This document shows positions 10,463 through 24,545 of a DNA stretch of 64,000 bases, piece after piece; position 1 is the first letter of the stretch; each line of letters begins with the position of its first letter. Source of the stretch: Coix lacryma-jobi var. lacryma-jobi (lineage: Eukaryota; Streptophyta; Magnoliopsida; Poales; Poaceae); assembly GCA_009763385.1 (NCBI GenBank), contig CM019822.1, positions 23,988,842 through 24,052,841 on the forward strand, read 5' to 3'. The position numbers were made by a program, and so were the translations under genes. The notes under the pieces were generated by a model. It had not been told where the DNA came from and did no database searches. It saw only the letters and a list, made by a program, of their open reading frames with translations.

Positions 10463-13400
10463 TTGCTCGCGCAACAGGAACTTTTCTACCTAGGCAGTAC
10501 CGGTACACCGTACACGGGCACACGGCACGATCGTTAATGGAAGGCCAGTGGATCAGGGACACCGGCAATGTGGGAATCATCGTAAAGTTGGTGGATGAAA
10601 ATGAGAGCAAAGGGACCAAGGAATGAATGATTGTATTGATTGATGTATGATCAAATGAACAAGTGACTATGTTTACATATATATACTCGTCCAAGGAATG
10701 ACTTCATGCATGCATGTTTGGAAACAATACGTCCCTTCACGAAAGGTTCAACATCATCACTAAATACTAATGGCATTAATAATGCTAATTGATCATCACT
10801 AACTATCTATTTCTAGTACTCTTTGATCAGTTTGCTCCTTGAACTCTTGCAGTCTTCATTCGATTGTTCTTTTAAATTAAATTCATGTGTCATCTAAAAA
10901 ACCCATTGGAAAAAATCCAAGGGGAAACTGAAGTATTGATATGCCACCAAAACTCCTTTGAAACCTATTGAAAAATAAGAAGAAATGATATGACATATAT
11001 GGATTATTGTGTCATTGTAAACTCATATGGAACAAGCTTGTAAGGACAAATCTATAAGCAAGTATAAAGAACAATATATCTAGTATATCCTCCCCAAAAA
11101 CCTCATAGGAAAAATACTAGAAGGAATAATGTGTCTTTGATATCTTCTCAAAAACCCTTATAGGAAAAATAAGATATGTCATAATGTACATTGAATATCC
11201 CCTTTAAAAAGCTCACCAAAAAAATTAAAGGAGATATACATACATCCTTGTATTCATATTGCCTCATAAAAATTTTCAGAAGAAACCTTTGTAAGGAAAA
11301 ACTCAAAGGCAAAAGAGTACAATAAGGTATTTGAACAAGTAATTATTTAGGCGATGACTCCCCGTAATTCTTGCAACTCTAATATTCATAGCATACCATT
11401 TCCATGGCCTTAGTAGATTCACGAAGTTACTACAACTTTTGCCAATATGTTTATTTCCAGACTTGGAATGACCCAATATCACATTGTTGATAAACATCTT
11501 CATCATGGCCATTGCATCATCCCAAAACCTTAGCACTACCGTCATGCAGTGACACATAATCTGATTTGATTTTCCCATCAGCCAAAGTCTATTAAAATCA
11601 TGCTCAAATTAATAGGCAGTCTGACAGGCACGTCTTTGATGGTATTGGTGATTTTTTTACATTTGTCCTAGTTTTCATAATGAAAATCATAAAATGAGAT
11701 TGCCTAATGACCTGAGAGATATAATACAAATAATTGAAACATCTTGTTCCATATATTTAAAAGAAACCATGTTTAATTAATGGATTGTTACATAATGCCA
11801 CCATCACTTACCGATTTACCTTAGTTCAAAATACACACGTGATCCGCATAGTTATGACCTTTATTTTATATATATATACCCATGAATTTAGTAATATAGA
11901 TCAATGCATAGACGGTATGATGATAAATGTCATGTGACAAATCTAGATTATTTGTACTACATGATTCATCTAGAATTTATTAGCATGTTGAGTTTACATA
12001 AACTTTTCATTGATGCACAAAACTAGATCTACCTTTCCCAACCAATAGAACCATATATTGAATATCTCAATTTAAGGCATCTATCCCTAATATCATATTA
12101 TAAAGCAAGTGGTTTCTTCATCCTTTCTCATTCACAGTCACCCGGTTAGGATCCAATAGACTCAATACTTTTCTTGTGCTCGTATAAGTTAATGTATTGT
12201 ATCAAAGTATGGGACGAAGTTTGACTCCAAAACAAATTGAAATATGCATTGTCCACATGATTTGCTCCTCTCTCACATGTTGGTACTGAGTTAGAGCAGA
12301 GTGTTCATACATGATATAGAGTCCAATCTTCAAACAAATTAGAGCACACAATGCAATGCTTGATAAATCTCTAAACCTCTCGTGCCCATACAATTTAGAG
12401 CAGTACAAAGCTCGATCCCAAGGCATATTGGAACATATGACATGATTATTGAATTTCTAAGTTGTAAGTTGTCTATGTAACCATGCACATAGCAACTTGT
12501 AGATGCTCTAGGCACGGGCATGTTTCCTAGTCATATACAACAAACCATCAGTCAGAGAATAAAAGACTAAACACGTTGCAATAGATCCATATCAGAGTGT
12601 TATTTAAGTTAAAAACATGGCATATAACCACATGTATAATGTTGCATTACAGTAAAATACAAGTGAATATGATAGTAGAACTAACGAGAAATCACAAGTT
12701 AAGCAACTAATAATTACTAACATGATATTATGGTGAAATAACACACATCTATATCTCTTATAAAGCTATCTATATCTATATCATCTATATCTATATCTCT
12801 TATAAAGCTAATCCCCACGACAAGATCTATCTCAACATGCAAGCCGTTCACATCATCTCTCACTATCTGCCCACTTCATCTTGCACTAATATCCACGTCA
12901 TTCCACTAGATTTCAACCTCTTAATATAAACTATCCACATCATCTTCACAAAAAGTGCAACTACTACTTTCAATATATAAGAATATAAAAGACATACATA
13001 TATTGTTTTTTGTTTTACCGTTACATAATTTTATAACTTGATTTAATTTTGTTATAGTTTTTTATTAGGTTCTATATTGTCTTGTCCAATTTTGATAAAA
13101 ATGAATGTAAAAGCATGTAGATTTAACACTCATACATACAATGGTTTTATTTCTAAGAAAGTCCCACAACAACGCATAGCCCATGGGGTATCCTTCAAGT
13201 TATTCAGTAGGTATACATGCATTAAGATCATATCTAACTACAACTAGTATAGAAGGTTGCTAAAAATCTATAGCTAGTCCAAACAACCAGATTATAAACA
13301 AACATGAGCTATCTAACTACCTGACTTATAAAAAGCTAACTAGTTGTTTCTCAGTTATTAAAAAGCTTAGTGGATCAAATATGGACTAAAGATAATCTCT

Positions 13401-13700
13401 TTTCTTACCCAACACATTCAATGTCTCATTTGTTACACCCATTCACATATGTAGATTTCTGCTTATTGTAGACAATGTTTCGCTAACCATAGAGTACACC
13501 GCCAAGACATATACATGATTGAGATATTGTTTGGTTTAACTAAATGTAATGTAGTTGCATTATTGATGGTACTTAGTCTCGTTGAAATTATTTGTTCCCA
13601 CCTATCCATAATCGGTTAACATTATTGTATTTTAGTTGCTCTTCTAGCCTATAACTACACCTTTTTTCCTTACACTAAGAAAAAACAACATGCTATCAGT
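10463..13700. other. AT-rich, transposon-derived intergenic DNA
   Basis: No intact gene. Between about 10860 and 11580 repeated phrases such as CCTCATAGGAAAAATACT and AAACCCTTATAGGAAAAAT resemble the 3' parts of decayed copia-type elements, which is a weak inference. At 12745-12810 the units ATCTATATCT and CTTATAAAGCTA are repeated, and near 13165 CAACAACGCATAGCCC resembles a decayed non-autonomous Helitron end. None of these is complete enough to delimit. Confidence 0.35.
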
Positions 13701-14880
13701 GACAGATTTAGAAACAAATACTAGAAGGAATTTATTTCCTTCATCTTTACCTGTAGCCCCTCTTTCAAGCTTTCATGACTGTAAAATTTATAGAGAGGGT
13801 CTAGGAGAGGCTCTACATTTACAGCAATAGTGTATGTGGCATGTGGTGGGAGGGGGTGGGGCAGGAGGGAGGGGAGGAAGAGGACTCGAACCTCACTTGA
13901 ACCGATGCTAGATTCACCCCTGTGTGTCGTTTACCTCGAGACACGACAAATCTGCACTTGCAACTGTGCTCATGCGGCCACATATATGCTTCCAATCAAC
14001 ATGAGAAACTCTACTGGGCTAGGGATGGAAGCGGGTCTGGTAAGATGTGTGTGCAATAAATACTCCCCATGTATGGAAAATTGATCGATGACAAAATGTC
14101 ATACATGCACTATACCTATATATAACACTTTGCATCCTCCTAGCACCTGTTGGTATGATATCTGTAGGTATCCATAGGGCATAGGCATAAGTTCAATTGT
14201 CACTAGGATAGCCCCACCCATGGGTAGGATGCCACCCCTAGCTAGACCTCGCTGCCACTTCCATATTGAGCCACCCGCTTTCTCCTTACCATATCTCTTG
14301 TAAATATATATCTGCTTCATAAATTATGTATTAGGCATTGGGATAGAGAGGTGAAGGAGGAACAATGATGTCATCCATAGCAATGACAAAGTTGTCATTC
14401 TAGTGGATCTTGCTCCGTTGTAGAGATTAGGGACTTCTTCTGTGTGTGTTACATTCCGATCGTACATGTATATATTCCTCTCCCCATCAATTATCACTTT
14501 TCTTTTGAAACAAGATTGATAGCTTTTCTATTAGCTGTGCTTTTATTTATTGTTCATCGTATTCAAATCTCAGTGTGTTTTTATCTTGAAACCCCTTAGA
14601 AGTCATGATATCCATTAACACTACATATTTATAGTACATTATCAGTTAAACAAAAGAGTAATTGTCACCTGTTATGTTTTTTAGATTTATTCTAGAATTT
14701 AACAACGTTATGCTTTCAGCAACAGATGACGTTCTAGTCGACATCGATGTGTCTACTATGATGGCTTCATGAATCTCAACATCTGCTATGGCGTTATAGG
14801 GGTGAGTGTGCGTGTTGTGGGTGTCCACATTGTATTGTGTAATACTTAAAAAAGGTAACAATTCCACAAAATAGACACTA
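13701..14880. other. Intergenic, no gene seen
   Basis: A GGGAGGGGGTGGGG purine tract sits at about 13847-13885. The rest is mixed AT-rich sequence without coding structure. Confidence 0.45.
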
Positions 14881-14885
14881 GTCTG

Positions 14886-15001
14886 TTTGATTGATGGTTT
14901 CTATCACCGAAAATATTATTTTTAACTGATTTATGTAAAAGAGAAATTATCTCATAACTAAAAAATAGAATTAATTTTAACTGATAAGCTCAAACAAACA
15001 T
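14886..15001. mobile_element. Small MITE-like inverted-repeat element
   Basis: A segment of about 115 bp starting at AGTCTGTTTGATTG and ending CTCAAACAAACAT. The ends are imperfect inverted repeats of GTTTGTTTGA type, and AT-rich sequence lies between them. It lies about 300 bp upstream of the GC-rich 5' region of the YODA-like gene. Boundaries are approximate. Confidence 0.35.
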
Positions 15002-15219
15002 ACCGGCTATCTCATCTTGAAAACACGTCCCTCACTGATTTTTATTACTACCACTACCATATATACCCACACCAAATTGCCGAAGATGGCTACCTCTGCC
15101 GCCGGCAGCCCGGCACAGCCGTCGCGGCTGATCCGCCGGTAATCATAGCCCATTATCACATTATCAAGTTAACCATAGCAGCACATGCACTGCAGCGCCA
15201 TAGTTAAAGCTCGGCGTTT

Positions 15220-17072
15220 GGCACAGGGAGGAAGGAGCAGCAGCCCCGGACCCCACCACGGCACGACAGCCCACAGGGATCCCGAACCGCACGAGATTCT
15301 CGCCACCACCAGCAGCACCAACCATCCATCCCTTCCCCTCCTCACTCCAGTCCCGTCGCGGCACAGGCGCACAGCACAGGCGCGGCGCGGAGCACGCACA
15401 CTCCCCTCCCCTACCCTTGGCCTTGCCCATCCCACGCCACTCCGCACAGCACAAGAGCATCGCGGAGCACGCAGCAGACAGGACGAACAAAAACTGCCCC
15501 CCGTCCTCCTCCCCCGCTCCCGTCGTCGTCTCTCCCTTTCCTCCCCCTTTCCCCCGCCCCCCGCATCCTGCATTACCCCCCTCTCCGATCCCGCACCCCC
15601 CAGATTCCTCCTGCCTGCGCTCGCGGGCCTCTCCTGCCCGCCCGCCCGATTCCGCCTCGGAGCTCGTCGTCCCTGGCGTGCTTTTTTTCTTCCTCGTGCC
15701 GATTCGCCGCGCCTCGTCGCCGGCGACCTCGGCGCCTGCAGGCGGCCGAGTGCAGCAGGGCAGGCCCCGCTTCCACAGACGTCTTCGCCGTTCGGGAGGT
15801 GGCGCGCGCCTCCGCCGTCCTCCTGCTCTAGTGGGTGCCGGACCTGGGGGTGGCGCGGAGATCCACCCGGGCTTGGATTGCTTTCGTCGTCTCGCTGGTA
15901 CGTACTCCTTACTTGCTTGTAGATAGATTGTGCTCGGAGTTTGTATTGTTGCGCGGGGCGTATTAATGCTACTACTGTGAGTAATCAATTCGGAATCTTG
16001 CTTTATCTACACTCAGCTACCTGTGGATTTGCTTTGCTATTTCTGTCCATCCGTAGTTCGATTGTGCTGTTATTTTTCCGGGCACGATCAGTGCCAGTTG
16101 GCGCCACAGGATTTGGTATCCGGAGGTGCGGGTGTAATTGATTTCACAAAAATCTCGAGGTTTCGGCTCAATGCCCTGCATCTTGTCGTTTCCTGCATAA
16201 GCTCCAATCGGTGTACAAGTTAGCTGGGTTATATCACCATTCTTAGTGTTGGATACTCCAGAGCAGGTTAGCCTGGTAGTTTATGCCACCAATCGGAATG
16301 GTACAGAATGGATTGCGTATATTTTATGCCGCCAGCACATATCACACTCATTCAAAATGGTTATTGCGTGAAAGCTCTGAAAGAAAGCTGCATATCATAT
16401 GCCCTGTGTTTTTGCATACATGGTTTTGATTACATACTATGTCCATATGGCTGCTAGTATTGCGGACAAACTTTTGGTCAAGATTTTTGGTTATTTTTCC
16501 CCGTTACTTTACCCTTTTGCAGTTCTCATGAAAAATGATGTTACTAGATTGAATAAAAGCTACTTTGGGATCTGTTTCTTTTGATTTCTGTATGATCCCA
16601 GCAAACCTTTGAAATGATGCCTATTATACTTTGAGTAAATTGTTTCCAATTTGTGTGTTTTTTAGAGTATGCTACTCGTAAAGGTTGTCTCAATTTATTG
16701 AAAATCTGAAACTGAACATTCGCTTGCAGTCGGCTTAAGAAATTCTTATGATATTTTGTTTTAGTGCTCCATGATTGTTATTGATATCACCTGGTGTTTG
16801 GATATGGTTTCAGGCTTTGAGGTTGGGGCGGCACTAAGTTGAAATTTTTATCACACGAGGAAGCAAGAACAGGAAAACTTCACATTTCAGTGTTGCACCC
16901 TGTGGAGGGTTCATTGTCGGTCCACCAAATGACTACAGGAATGGAGGGTTTTCATTGAAGTGCTCATGTTCACCATCTCCAAATTGTCATCGGTTCATAT
17001 CATTGTAGCTGATCAGTCTGCATGATCTTGCTATGAGTACATAGATAAATCATCATCGTATCTGTATTCAGT
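15220..17072 (+). other. 5' UTR region of the MAPKKK gene, with a long leader intron
   Basis: A GC-rich block (15220-15897) ends in GTCTCGCTG followed by a consensus donor GTACGT at 15898. A long T-rich intron then runs to GGTTTCAG at 16806-16813. The second leader exon (16814-17072) directly precedes the coding ATG. It contains four short upstream ORFs: 16929-16958, 16966-17025, 17022-17036 and 17033-17044. The leader intron is inferred from splice consensus and the change in base composition; the transcription start is not located. Confidence 0.55.
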
Positions 17073-20000
17073 ATGCCACCATGGTGGGGAAAATCTTCAT
17101 CCAAAGAAGTGAAAAAGACTGCCAAAGAAAACCTCATTGACACATTTCAGCGTCTCTTAAGTTCAAATGAGCAAAAAGGAAACAGAAAATCACGAGGTAG
17201 TCGTAAACATGGTAAAGACACAGCTGGTGACAAAGGTTGCTGGTCTACTGCCCAATCCCGCTCAACATCCCCTTCAAAAGAGGTCTCTCGGTGTCAGAGC
17301 TTTGCAGCAGATAGACCACATGCACAACCACTTCCTCTTCCTAAATCACGTGCTAGGGTGACACGTACTTCTTCTGATATTACCAACTCAAAGTCCAGTT
17401 TGGAAAAGCATGACAAAGGACAACTGCTTCCACTCCCTCCAATTCATCCTAAAAAAAGACCTGAAGCTGCTGAACCTGTTACTGAAGTAGCTACTGCTTC
17501 TGTCTCCAGCAACTGTTCTATTGATAGTGATGATCCTGGTGATTCTCGGCTTCAGAGCCCTGTGGGAAATGAGGCTGAAAATGCAACTAAAATTACTGCA
17601 ACAACTAGTTCAACGTATTCCCTCAGGTGCCATGAATAATTGTTTCTTCTTTTATAGGTTTCTGTAATTACTTGAATCCATGCTTATGAATTTTGATTAC
17701 TCTTTTTGTGTAGTGTTGTGCACAAAGAGCGTTCTAGTGCTATCACCAGAAAGAACACCAAGGAAGTAGCAAAGCCAAACAATGCTTTTCTCAGTAACCA
17801 AATTTTGTCAACATCTCCAAGAGGTACCGTTGCTGATGGTTATCAATCCAATTTGCAAAGCCCCCGACAGATTGCCCTGGAGAGTGCTCCAAATAGTTTG
17901 ATGTCAAGTCCTTCTCGAAGCCCAAGAATTATATGTCCTGATCAGATTCCAACTTCAGCTTTTTGGGCAGTAAAGCCTCATACTGATGTAACTTTCCTTG
18001 GGTCTGGTCAGTGCTCCAGTCCAGGTTCTGGTCAGACATCTGGGCATAATTCAGTGGGAGGTGATATGCTAGGCCCGATCTTTTGGCAGCCTAGCCGAGG
18101 TAGTCCAGAGTGTTCACCAATTCCAAGCCCAAGAATGACAAGTCCTGGTCCAAGTTCTAGGGTGCATAGTGGAAGTGTCTCTCCTTTGCATCCAAGAGCT
18201 GGTGGGGTCACTCCTGAATCTCCAACAAATCGACATGCTGAAGGGAACAAGAAGCAAACCCACAGATTGCCGCTTCCGCCATTAAGCATTGCTAATAGTT
18301 CTACCTTTTTGCCAAACAGCTCTACCCCAGCTAGTCCTATATCTCGTAGTCCTGGTAGAACAGAGAATCCACCAAGTCCTGGTTCACGGTGGAAGAAGGG
18401 AAAACTGATTGGCCGTGGAACATTTGGCCATGTATATGTTGGTTTTAATAGGTATGCCTTTTGCCATTTTCATGCATGGAAATATCCATTTCAGTTTGTC
18501 TGCTGATTGAAGATACGGTTCTGTGCAAATTTACTTGGGCTGTTTATCAAAGTTTCAGTTTTTGTAGGTAGCCACTAAGCCAAATTTTACATGTTGAGTT
18601 TTGAATGTTTGACTTCTGGCTTCTTGTTTTTGCAGATGTGTTTTAACTTTTAAGTGCTGCCACTACTATATAAATAATGATGTTTTAGCAAATAATTTCT
18701 TTTGCAATCTATCACTGGTTTGTGAAACCATATGTAATACCATGATTTATAGATTGGTATATTTGGAAGGAGTCATTGACGTGAATGCTTTACATTAAAA
18801 ATCCAGATTTTTTCTATTTGTGCTGCAAGAAATTTGGGCTAGAATAGAACATATATCGTAATATAAGTAGTAACAAATTGCTCCAGATCTTAGTTGTTTT
18901 CTCTTGTATGGTGCCTTCGATGTTCCTTTTACCATCAATGATGGGATCCTGTGAAAACATCATGTTAGATCTCATAATAACTCTATCTATCATCTTCTTG
19001 ACTAGTGTGCACTAAATGTTTTGTTGTACTTGGTCATTATTTATTTCTTCATTTTAATTGTTTATTATCATCTATTTCAGTGACAAAGGTGAAATGTGTG
19101 CGATGAAGGAGGTTACCCTTTTCTCAGATGATCCTAAATCAAAAGAAAGTGCAAAACAGCTGTGCCAGGTATGGTGTTTTTACATGTTTGTGCTCAATAT
19201 TGAAAACTATGTATGTTCATCATGCCTCATGCTGTACTTTTAACACTATTATTTCATTGCACAGGAAATATCACTTCTGAGCCGACTGCAGCACCCAAAT
19301 ATTGTGCGATACTATGGATCTGAAACTGTATGAAACCACTGTCTTCTGTTATTAATCTATTGCCAGTATTCATACTATTTTTGTGACTAACATTTCCACG
19401 ATTGCATTGGTACCTGAACAGTTTATGTTTCCTACTCTTCACTACTTTCTTCCTGTAGAGAACAGCAGCAAAAAAAGAGAGCATGAAACATGCAGTATTG
19501 TATTATCTCCGTCCCAAAATGTTAAAGTGTCTAAAGTTTGACCAAATATATAGTTAAAAATATTAATATATAGTTAAAATTATTAATGTTTATGACATCA
19601 AATAAGTACACTATGAAAATATATCTCATGACAAATCCAATGATACTTATTTGATATCTTAAATTTTGATCCTTTTTTAATATATAATTAGTCAAACTCA
19701 AGATACTTTAACTTGATACTGTGCTAGAATTGGATTCTTTTCTAGATGGAGGGAGTACATAGTTACTTTACCCCATGCATCTTGTGATCTTCTAAATGTT
19801 TCTCCATATTGTATTCAAAACAGGTTGATGATAAGCTTTACATATATCTGGAGTATGTTTCTGGTGGATCTATACATAAGCTTCTCCAAGAGTACGGACA
19901 GTTTGGTGAACAGGCCATTCGCAGTTATACTAAGCAAATACTTTTGGGCCTAGCTTATTTGCATGCAAAGAATACAGTACACAGGTAACATAATTTGTAT

Positions 20001-23000
20001 AGTTTCCCTTTTCCAGTGTATTATTTTATGCCTACCAGGAGTTTGCTATTTTTATCTTTTCTTTTACTTACTTTCTTCTTAAATTTGCAGAGACATCAAA
20101 GGTGCAAACATATTGGTAGACCCTAATGGCCGTGTAAAGCTCGCTGACTTCGGGATGGCAAAACATGTAAGTTTTCTGCATGCTTTTATTCGTATTTGTA
20201 GAAAGCAACTCAAATGTCAACAATAGTATTTTATTTTCACCAAGGAAATGCGGTGACTTCTTTTGTACCTGCACCTCTAATAAAAAATACTTGTGCTAGT
20301 TCAACCTCTTCTATGAGAGTTAACCACTTTATGTTGTTCGTCGGTGTCCCTGTTAGCCTATCTTCTGCTTGGATTTTCATTCAGTCATGCTTTTCACTGG
20401 GCAATAGTTAAGTCTTAGATATGGCTGCAACTTAGCTGAGGATTTTTATTATACCTTGACTGGTTGTTTTGTTGACTGCGTGTAATAAATTTCATCTAAA
20501 TTTTGAAAATGTTTTCTCCCTCAAAGGCTCAAAATATGACTGTTATATATACGCAATTTTAATCTCGGTCTAAACATGTGTTTGGTTTTTATTTGTTAGA
20601 TCAATGGGCAGCAGTGCCCTTTCTCATTTAAGGGTAGCCCGTACTGGATGGCTCCTGAGGTATTGCCCCAAATCTTGCATTGTTGTGCTACTTTAGTTAT
20701 TTTGGTCGGTTTATATATGTTGACCTTCTTTGTTTATGTTGTGACAAATATGCAGGTTATAAAAAATGCTAGTGGATGTAACCTTGCAGTTGATATATGG
20801 AGTTTAGGATGCACAGTCCTAGAGATGGCTACTTCAAAACCACCATGGAGCCAATATGAAGGGGTTAGTGTTAGACCTTAAAGCTATATTTATGTTTCTG
20901 TAGTGTAAATTTCATTGCTAGGGTAACACACTATGTAAGATGTATGATGTATCTTTTTTTCTGCTAATGCATTGCCAATAAGCAGTTCAGAATGGTATTA
21001 GCAATTGGATTGGAATTCTTATAGAACAAATGTAAAAAGTAGATTGCTACCAGAGAAGTTATTATTCCATGCTGTCATTGAATTTGTTGCAGCAGTCTTC
21101 ATTTTACATAGCATATCTGGTGATATTCATTAACAAAAGTATTAACTAAAGTACAGGATGGAGTGACCAGTAAATTAATGAAGGGTCCATCTACCTTTAC
21201 CCCCTTTCTCTTGTTTTCACCACTTTTCTCAAAAACTGATTGATTCTGGTTTTCTCTGTTTACATCCATGGACGTTACTGTAGTGAACCAAGACACCTAG
21301 GTCACAAACTCTGGACTCTTTTGGTTTAAGCTGCAATCAGTCCTTAAAATATTTGTTCAGCATGGCGAGTTGTTTCATTTTACTGCCTTGGTGCTTGTAC
21401 AGTTCGTACACCACGATGCCAAATAACTATTATCACTTGCATTTTTCACAGAACTATTTCCTTATGCTGCATCTAAGCTTTGGGGGCCATGGAATGCTTT
21501 TAAGAATTATGAGAGGGCTAGTTTCACTTTGAATTTCTTTGTCACTGAAAGAAAAACTTGAAGTGTTGCTACTTGCTAGGAAGAGCAGTTTATAGTACTT
21601 ATGCCGAGTTATCTTTGTTTTGTAAGATGCTGTTGTCCATCACAATGTATAAGCATAGCAATCTTTTCATCTATTGTAACCTGGATGCTAACATGTCTTT
21701 ACTTTTTTTTACTTCTCAATAGATTGCTGCAATGTTTAAGATAGGAAACAGTAAGGAGCTTCCGCCAACACCGGACCACCTCTCAGAAGAGGGGAAAGAC
21801 TTCATAAGACTGTGCTTACAACGTGATCCATCCAGCCGTCCAACAGCAGTGGATCTTTTGCAGCATCCATTCGTACAAAATGCACCACCACTTGAAAAAT
21901 CATCTGCCTCTCATCCACTGGAACAGTTGACAGCTATATCTTGCAGAACAAATTCGAAGGTATCAACTGTTTATTAGCCTGCAGATATGTCTTCACTTCT
22001 GCAAATTTTACAAGTGTAAAGTATTGACATTTGGTTTAGTTTTCTCCCCTTTATTTTGCCTCTCTGGCTGTAAAAGATTTACATTTGTGTAGAAGGTCTA
22101 CTAGCACACTAATGACCTACATAGAAAATTAGGGTCCTATCAATGGATGAGCACCTGCTTGTTGTTTATTTATTTATTTTTTGCTGTTTATGTGATTACT
22201 ACATTCCTTTTGGCTGTCATGACATTTCAGGTGGTTGAGCATGCCAGAAATATGTCCTCGCTTGGTTTGGAAGGCCAATCAATTTTGCAGAGAAGAGCTG
22301 CCAAATTTTCTTTGCCAAATAGGTAACATCTTCATTTTTTTTATTTATCTGTTAAGTTTGTAAGTTGGTTCCTTATATGTCCATACGAGGCAACTTCCAG
22401 TAAACAGACATACTATTATATCCTAATTTGCATATAACCAAACCTTTTCATGGTAGAGTAAAGTTTACATAGTATTTATATCCTAGTTTGCATACAACCA
22501 AACCTTTTCATGGTAGAATGAAGTTTAGCTAACATTTGAAAATGGGAAGTGTCAGTTGGAGAATGTCCTAAGTATCACTTATTATATGGTATCCTGGTCT
22601 GCCCTTTGTTTTGGCTATTGCCTTCTATAATTTGATTATTCAAATCATATCATTTTCATTTTGTGTGAAATTAAATAGCAAAGTACCCACCTGTATATGG
22701 CTTTATGTTTTACTCTCTTCTGTAGCCTATGTTACCGCAGTTTTTCTGTAACTTGTTTTTCAATCAACCCAACACCACGGTCCTGTCACCAAATTTACCA
22801 TTCAATGATTTTCTTGTCTATATTAAAATGTCTTCCCACTAATTATTTACCTCTGTGCAGTGATATCCATATACGGAGTAATATATCTTGTCCTGTATCT
22901 CCATGTGGAAGTCCTCTTCTAAGATCAAGATCTCCACAACATCAAAATGGTAGAATGTCACCTTCTCCTATTTCTAGCCCCAGAACTACTTCGGGTGCTT

Positions 23001-23377
23001 CAACTCCTCTGACTGGTGGCAGTGGAGCCGTTCCTTTAAACCATGTGAGGCAACAAGCTTACAGAAATGAGGGCTTCACAGTTACATCAAGAGGTTTTGA
23101 TGACCACATACCTAGCCGGCCTGTTGATCCAGTACATGGACGTTTTATTCGAGTGCAGCAATTTTCTGCGGGTCGTCAGGAGAGGGTAGTCTCTGAAGCT
23201 GACATTCTGAGCTCTCAATTTGGAAAGATGAGACATGCAAATGCGTGGGATTCGCATGATAGGCCATTGCCTTCTGAGCGTTCCTCTCAGCAGTGCTTTG
23301 GGGATCATGTGAAGCTAAAACCTTCACTGGACTTGAGGTCTGGTCCTCGGCACCCTGGGCGCAACCATGGCCATTGA
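17073..23377 (+). CDS. YDA: YODA-like MAP kinase kinase kinase, 897 aa, 11 exons
   Basis: Coding exons: 17073-17626, 17714-18451, 19081-19168, 19265-19327, 19824-19984, 20091-20166, 20600-20659, 20756-20863, 21723-21959, 22231-22322, 22861-23377. All have GT..AG introns and compatible phases. The N-terminus MPPWWGKSSSKE and the SRSTSPSKEVSRCQSFA block are hallmarks of the YODA/MEKK family. The long Ser/Pro-rich regulatory region carries many SP sites (for example SPSRSPR, SPRMTSPGPSSR). The kinase domain starts at about residue 411 with GRGTFGHV. Catalytic Lys440, alpha-C Glu461, HRD 534-536, DFG 554-556 and APE 578-580 are all present, so it should be active. The Ser/Pro-rich C-terminal tail follows. 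YODA heads the MAPK cascade that controls stomatal lineage and embryo asymmetry in Arabidopsis; the same job here is inference. Intron 4 contains a Stowaway MITE. Confidence 0.93.
19506..19755. mobile_element. Stowaway MITE inside MAPKKK intron 4
   Basis: About 250 bp with ends TCTCCGTCCCAAAATG and the inverted GATGGAGGGAG, flanked by TA. It lies wholly within the intron between the exons ending at 19327 and starting at 19824, so it does not affect the coding sequence. Confidence 0.8.
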
Positions 23378-24387
23378 TTCTCTAGCAAAAGTTAATGGAT
23401 AAGCTTTCAGTCGTGTCTATGTGATAGCTAGTGGTCCTAAGCTGGTTCGCTGAAAACCTTTAATTGTATCATAGTAGAAGAGATGTTCATTAATTATTTC
23501 AGATGCTGACAGTTGGCAGTGGATAAAGATTCTCCAATGTCAATCCCATATTCCCATTATTAAAAAAAGGTATGTCCCTTGTCAGAATTTTCTGGTAATC
23601 AATGATTATATCTGTCTTGAAGAGGACGAAAAAATTACAATCAGTATTGTAGACTGGAGTACTCCGTACAATAACTGTTATAGCTTCTTTATATTATCAA
23701 CTACTTTGCTCGTTTACTAGTTCTATACAACACAAAATGAACAAGTTACATGAGTGCGATAGTTTTGCCTAGTTGTTTTAATGAACAGGTTCATTGTTTC
23801 TTAAAATGCGACTGAATAACATCATTGTTTGGTATACAATTTAGTTTTCAAACTGTATGCTTTGGTTATTTTATCAACTGAATTTGGTAAAACTCTGAAA
23901 CATAACCTAATATGGGAAATGGGTGGTCTGAGGTCTAGATTACTTCCAGTATCACCATTCAATCTTCTGCACACTGAAATTTGTTGAATTGCCTTCTTTG
24001 ATTGACAGATGAGACATGCCCTATCATCAGGAAGGGGATGTTGTATACTAGACTGTCCAGATACCGAAGGATCCAAAACAGTGACTCTGAACCTGTATAC
24101 TCTTACTCTCGTATCTACAACAATTTAGTTTTCGTTTTCTTTTATGGGTTTGGAGGCCATTGTACAGAAGGGAACTCTCAACAAGAAATCCAGATTAAAA
24201 GGCACAGGAGAAAGCAAGTGAGCCATTCACCAACCTTTTCTTTTTCTTTTTTAATCTTATAACAGATACATATATGCCGGCTGCTCACTGTAAAGTGTTG
24301 GTTCAGCTGTGGTTGTAATACCGGTTCGATCCATTAAACGTATCCGTTACTCTGAATATCATGTGAAGAGCCTAATCGTTAATCAAG
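23378..24387. other. 3' region of the MAPKKK gene
   Basis: AT-rich sequence directly after the stop codon, likely the 3' UTR and terminator at its start (an AATAAT/TTAATTATT-rich stretch near 23490). An alternative 3' exon starting after TTGATTGACAG at 24009 cannot be excluded, but the frame there shows no family similarity. Confidence 0.4.
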
Positions 24388-24390
24388 CTA

Positions 24391-24520
24391 GACCTTGTTT
24401 GGCTCTACACAAATATACATCAATTCACGTGGGTCGGAATGAATTGAAGTGTAACTTGAACTAAATTACACCTCAATCTCTCCTAACTCATGTGTATTTA
24501 TGTACAGCCAAACAAAGCCT
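24391..24520. mobile_element. Short MITE with GACCTTGTTTGGCT ends
   Basis: A 130-bp element. The left end GACCTTGTTTGGCT pairs with the right end AGCCAAACAAAGCC, and the inner parts (ACACAAATA / TGTATTTATGT) also pair. Flanks are CTA and TTA, possibly a decayed 3-bp TWA duplication. It is non-coding. Confidence 0.65.
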
Positions 24521-24545
24521 TAACTGGTTCAGTTCTAAAGCAAGT

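Noticed and set aside
12740..13190. Non-autonomous Helitron
   Set aside because: Repeated ATCTATATCT and an ACGCATAGCCC-like stretch are suggestive, but no CTRR end with hairpin or TC start could be fixed.
15164..15988. 274-codon minus-strand frame and plus-strand frames before the MAPKKK gene
   Set aside because: Low-complexity GC-rich sequence of the 5' UTR/promoter region; no domain.
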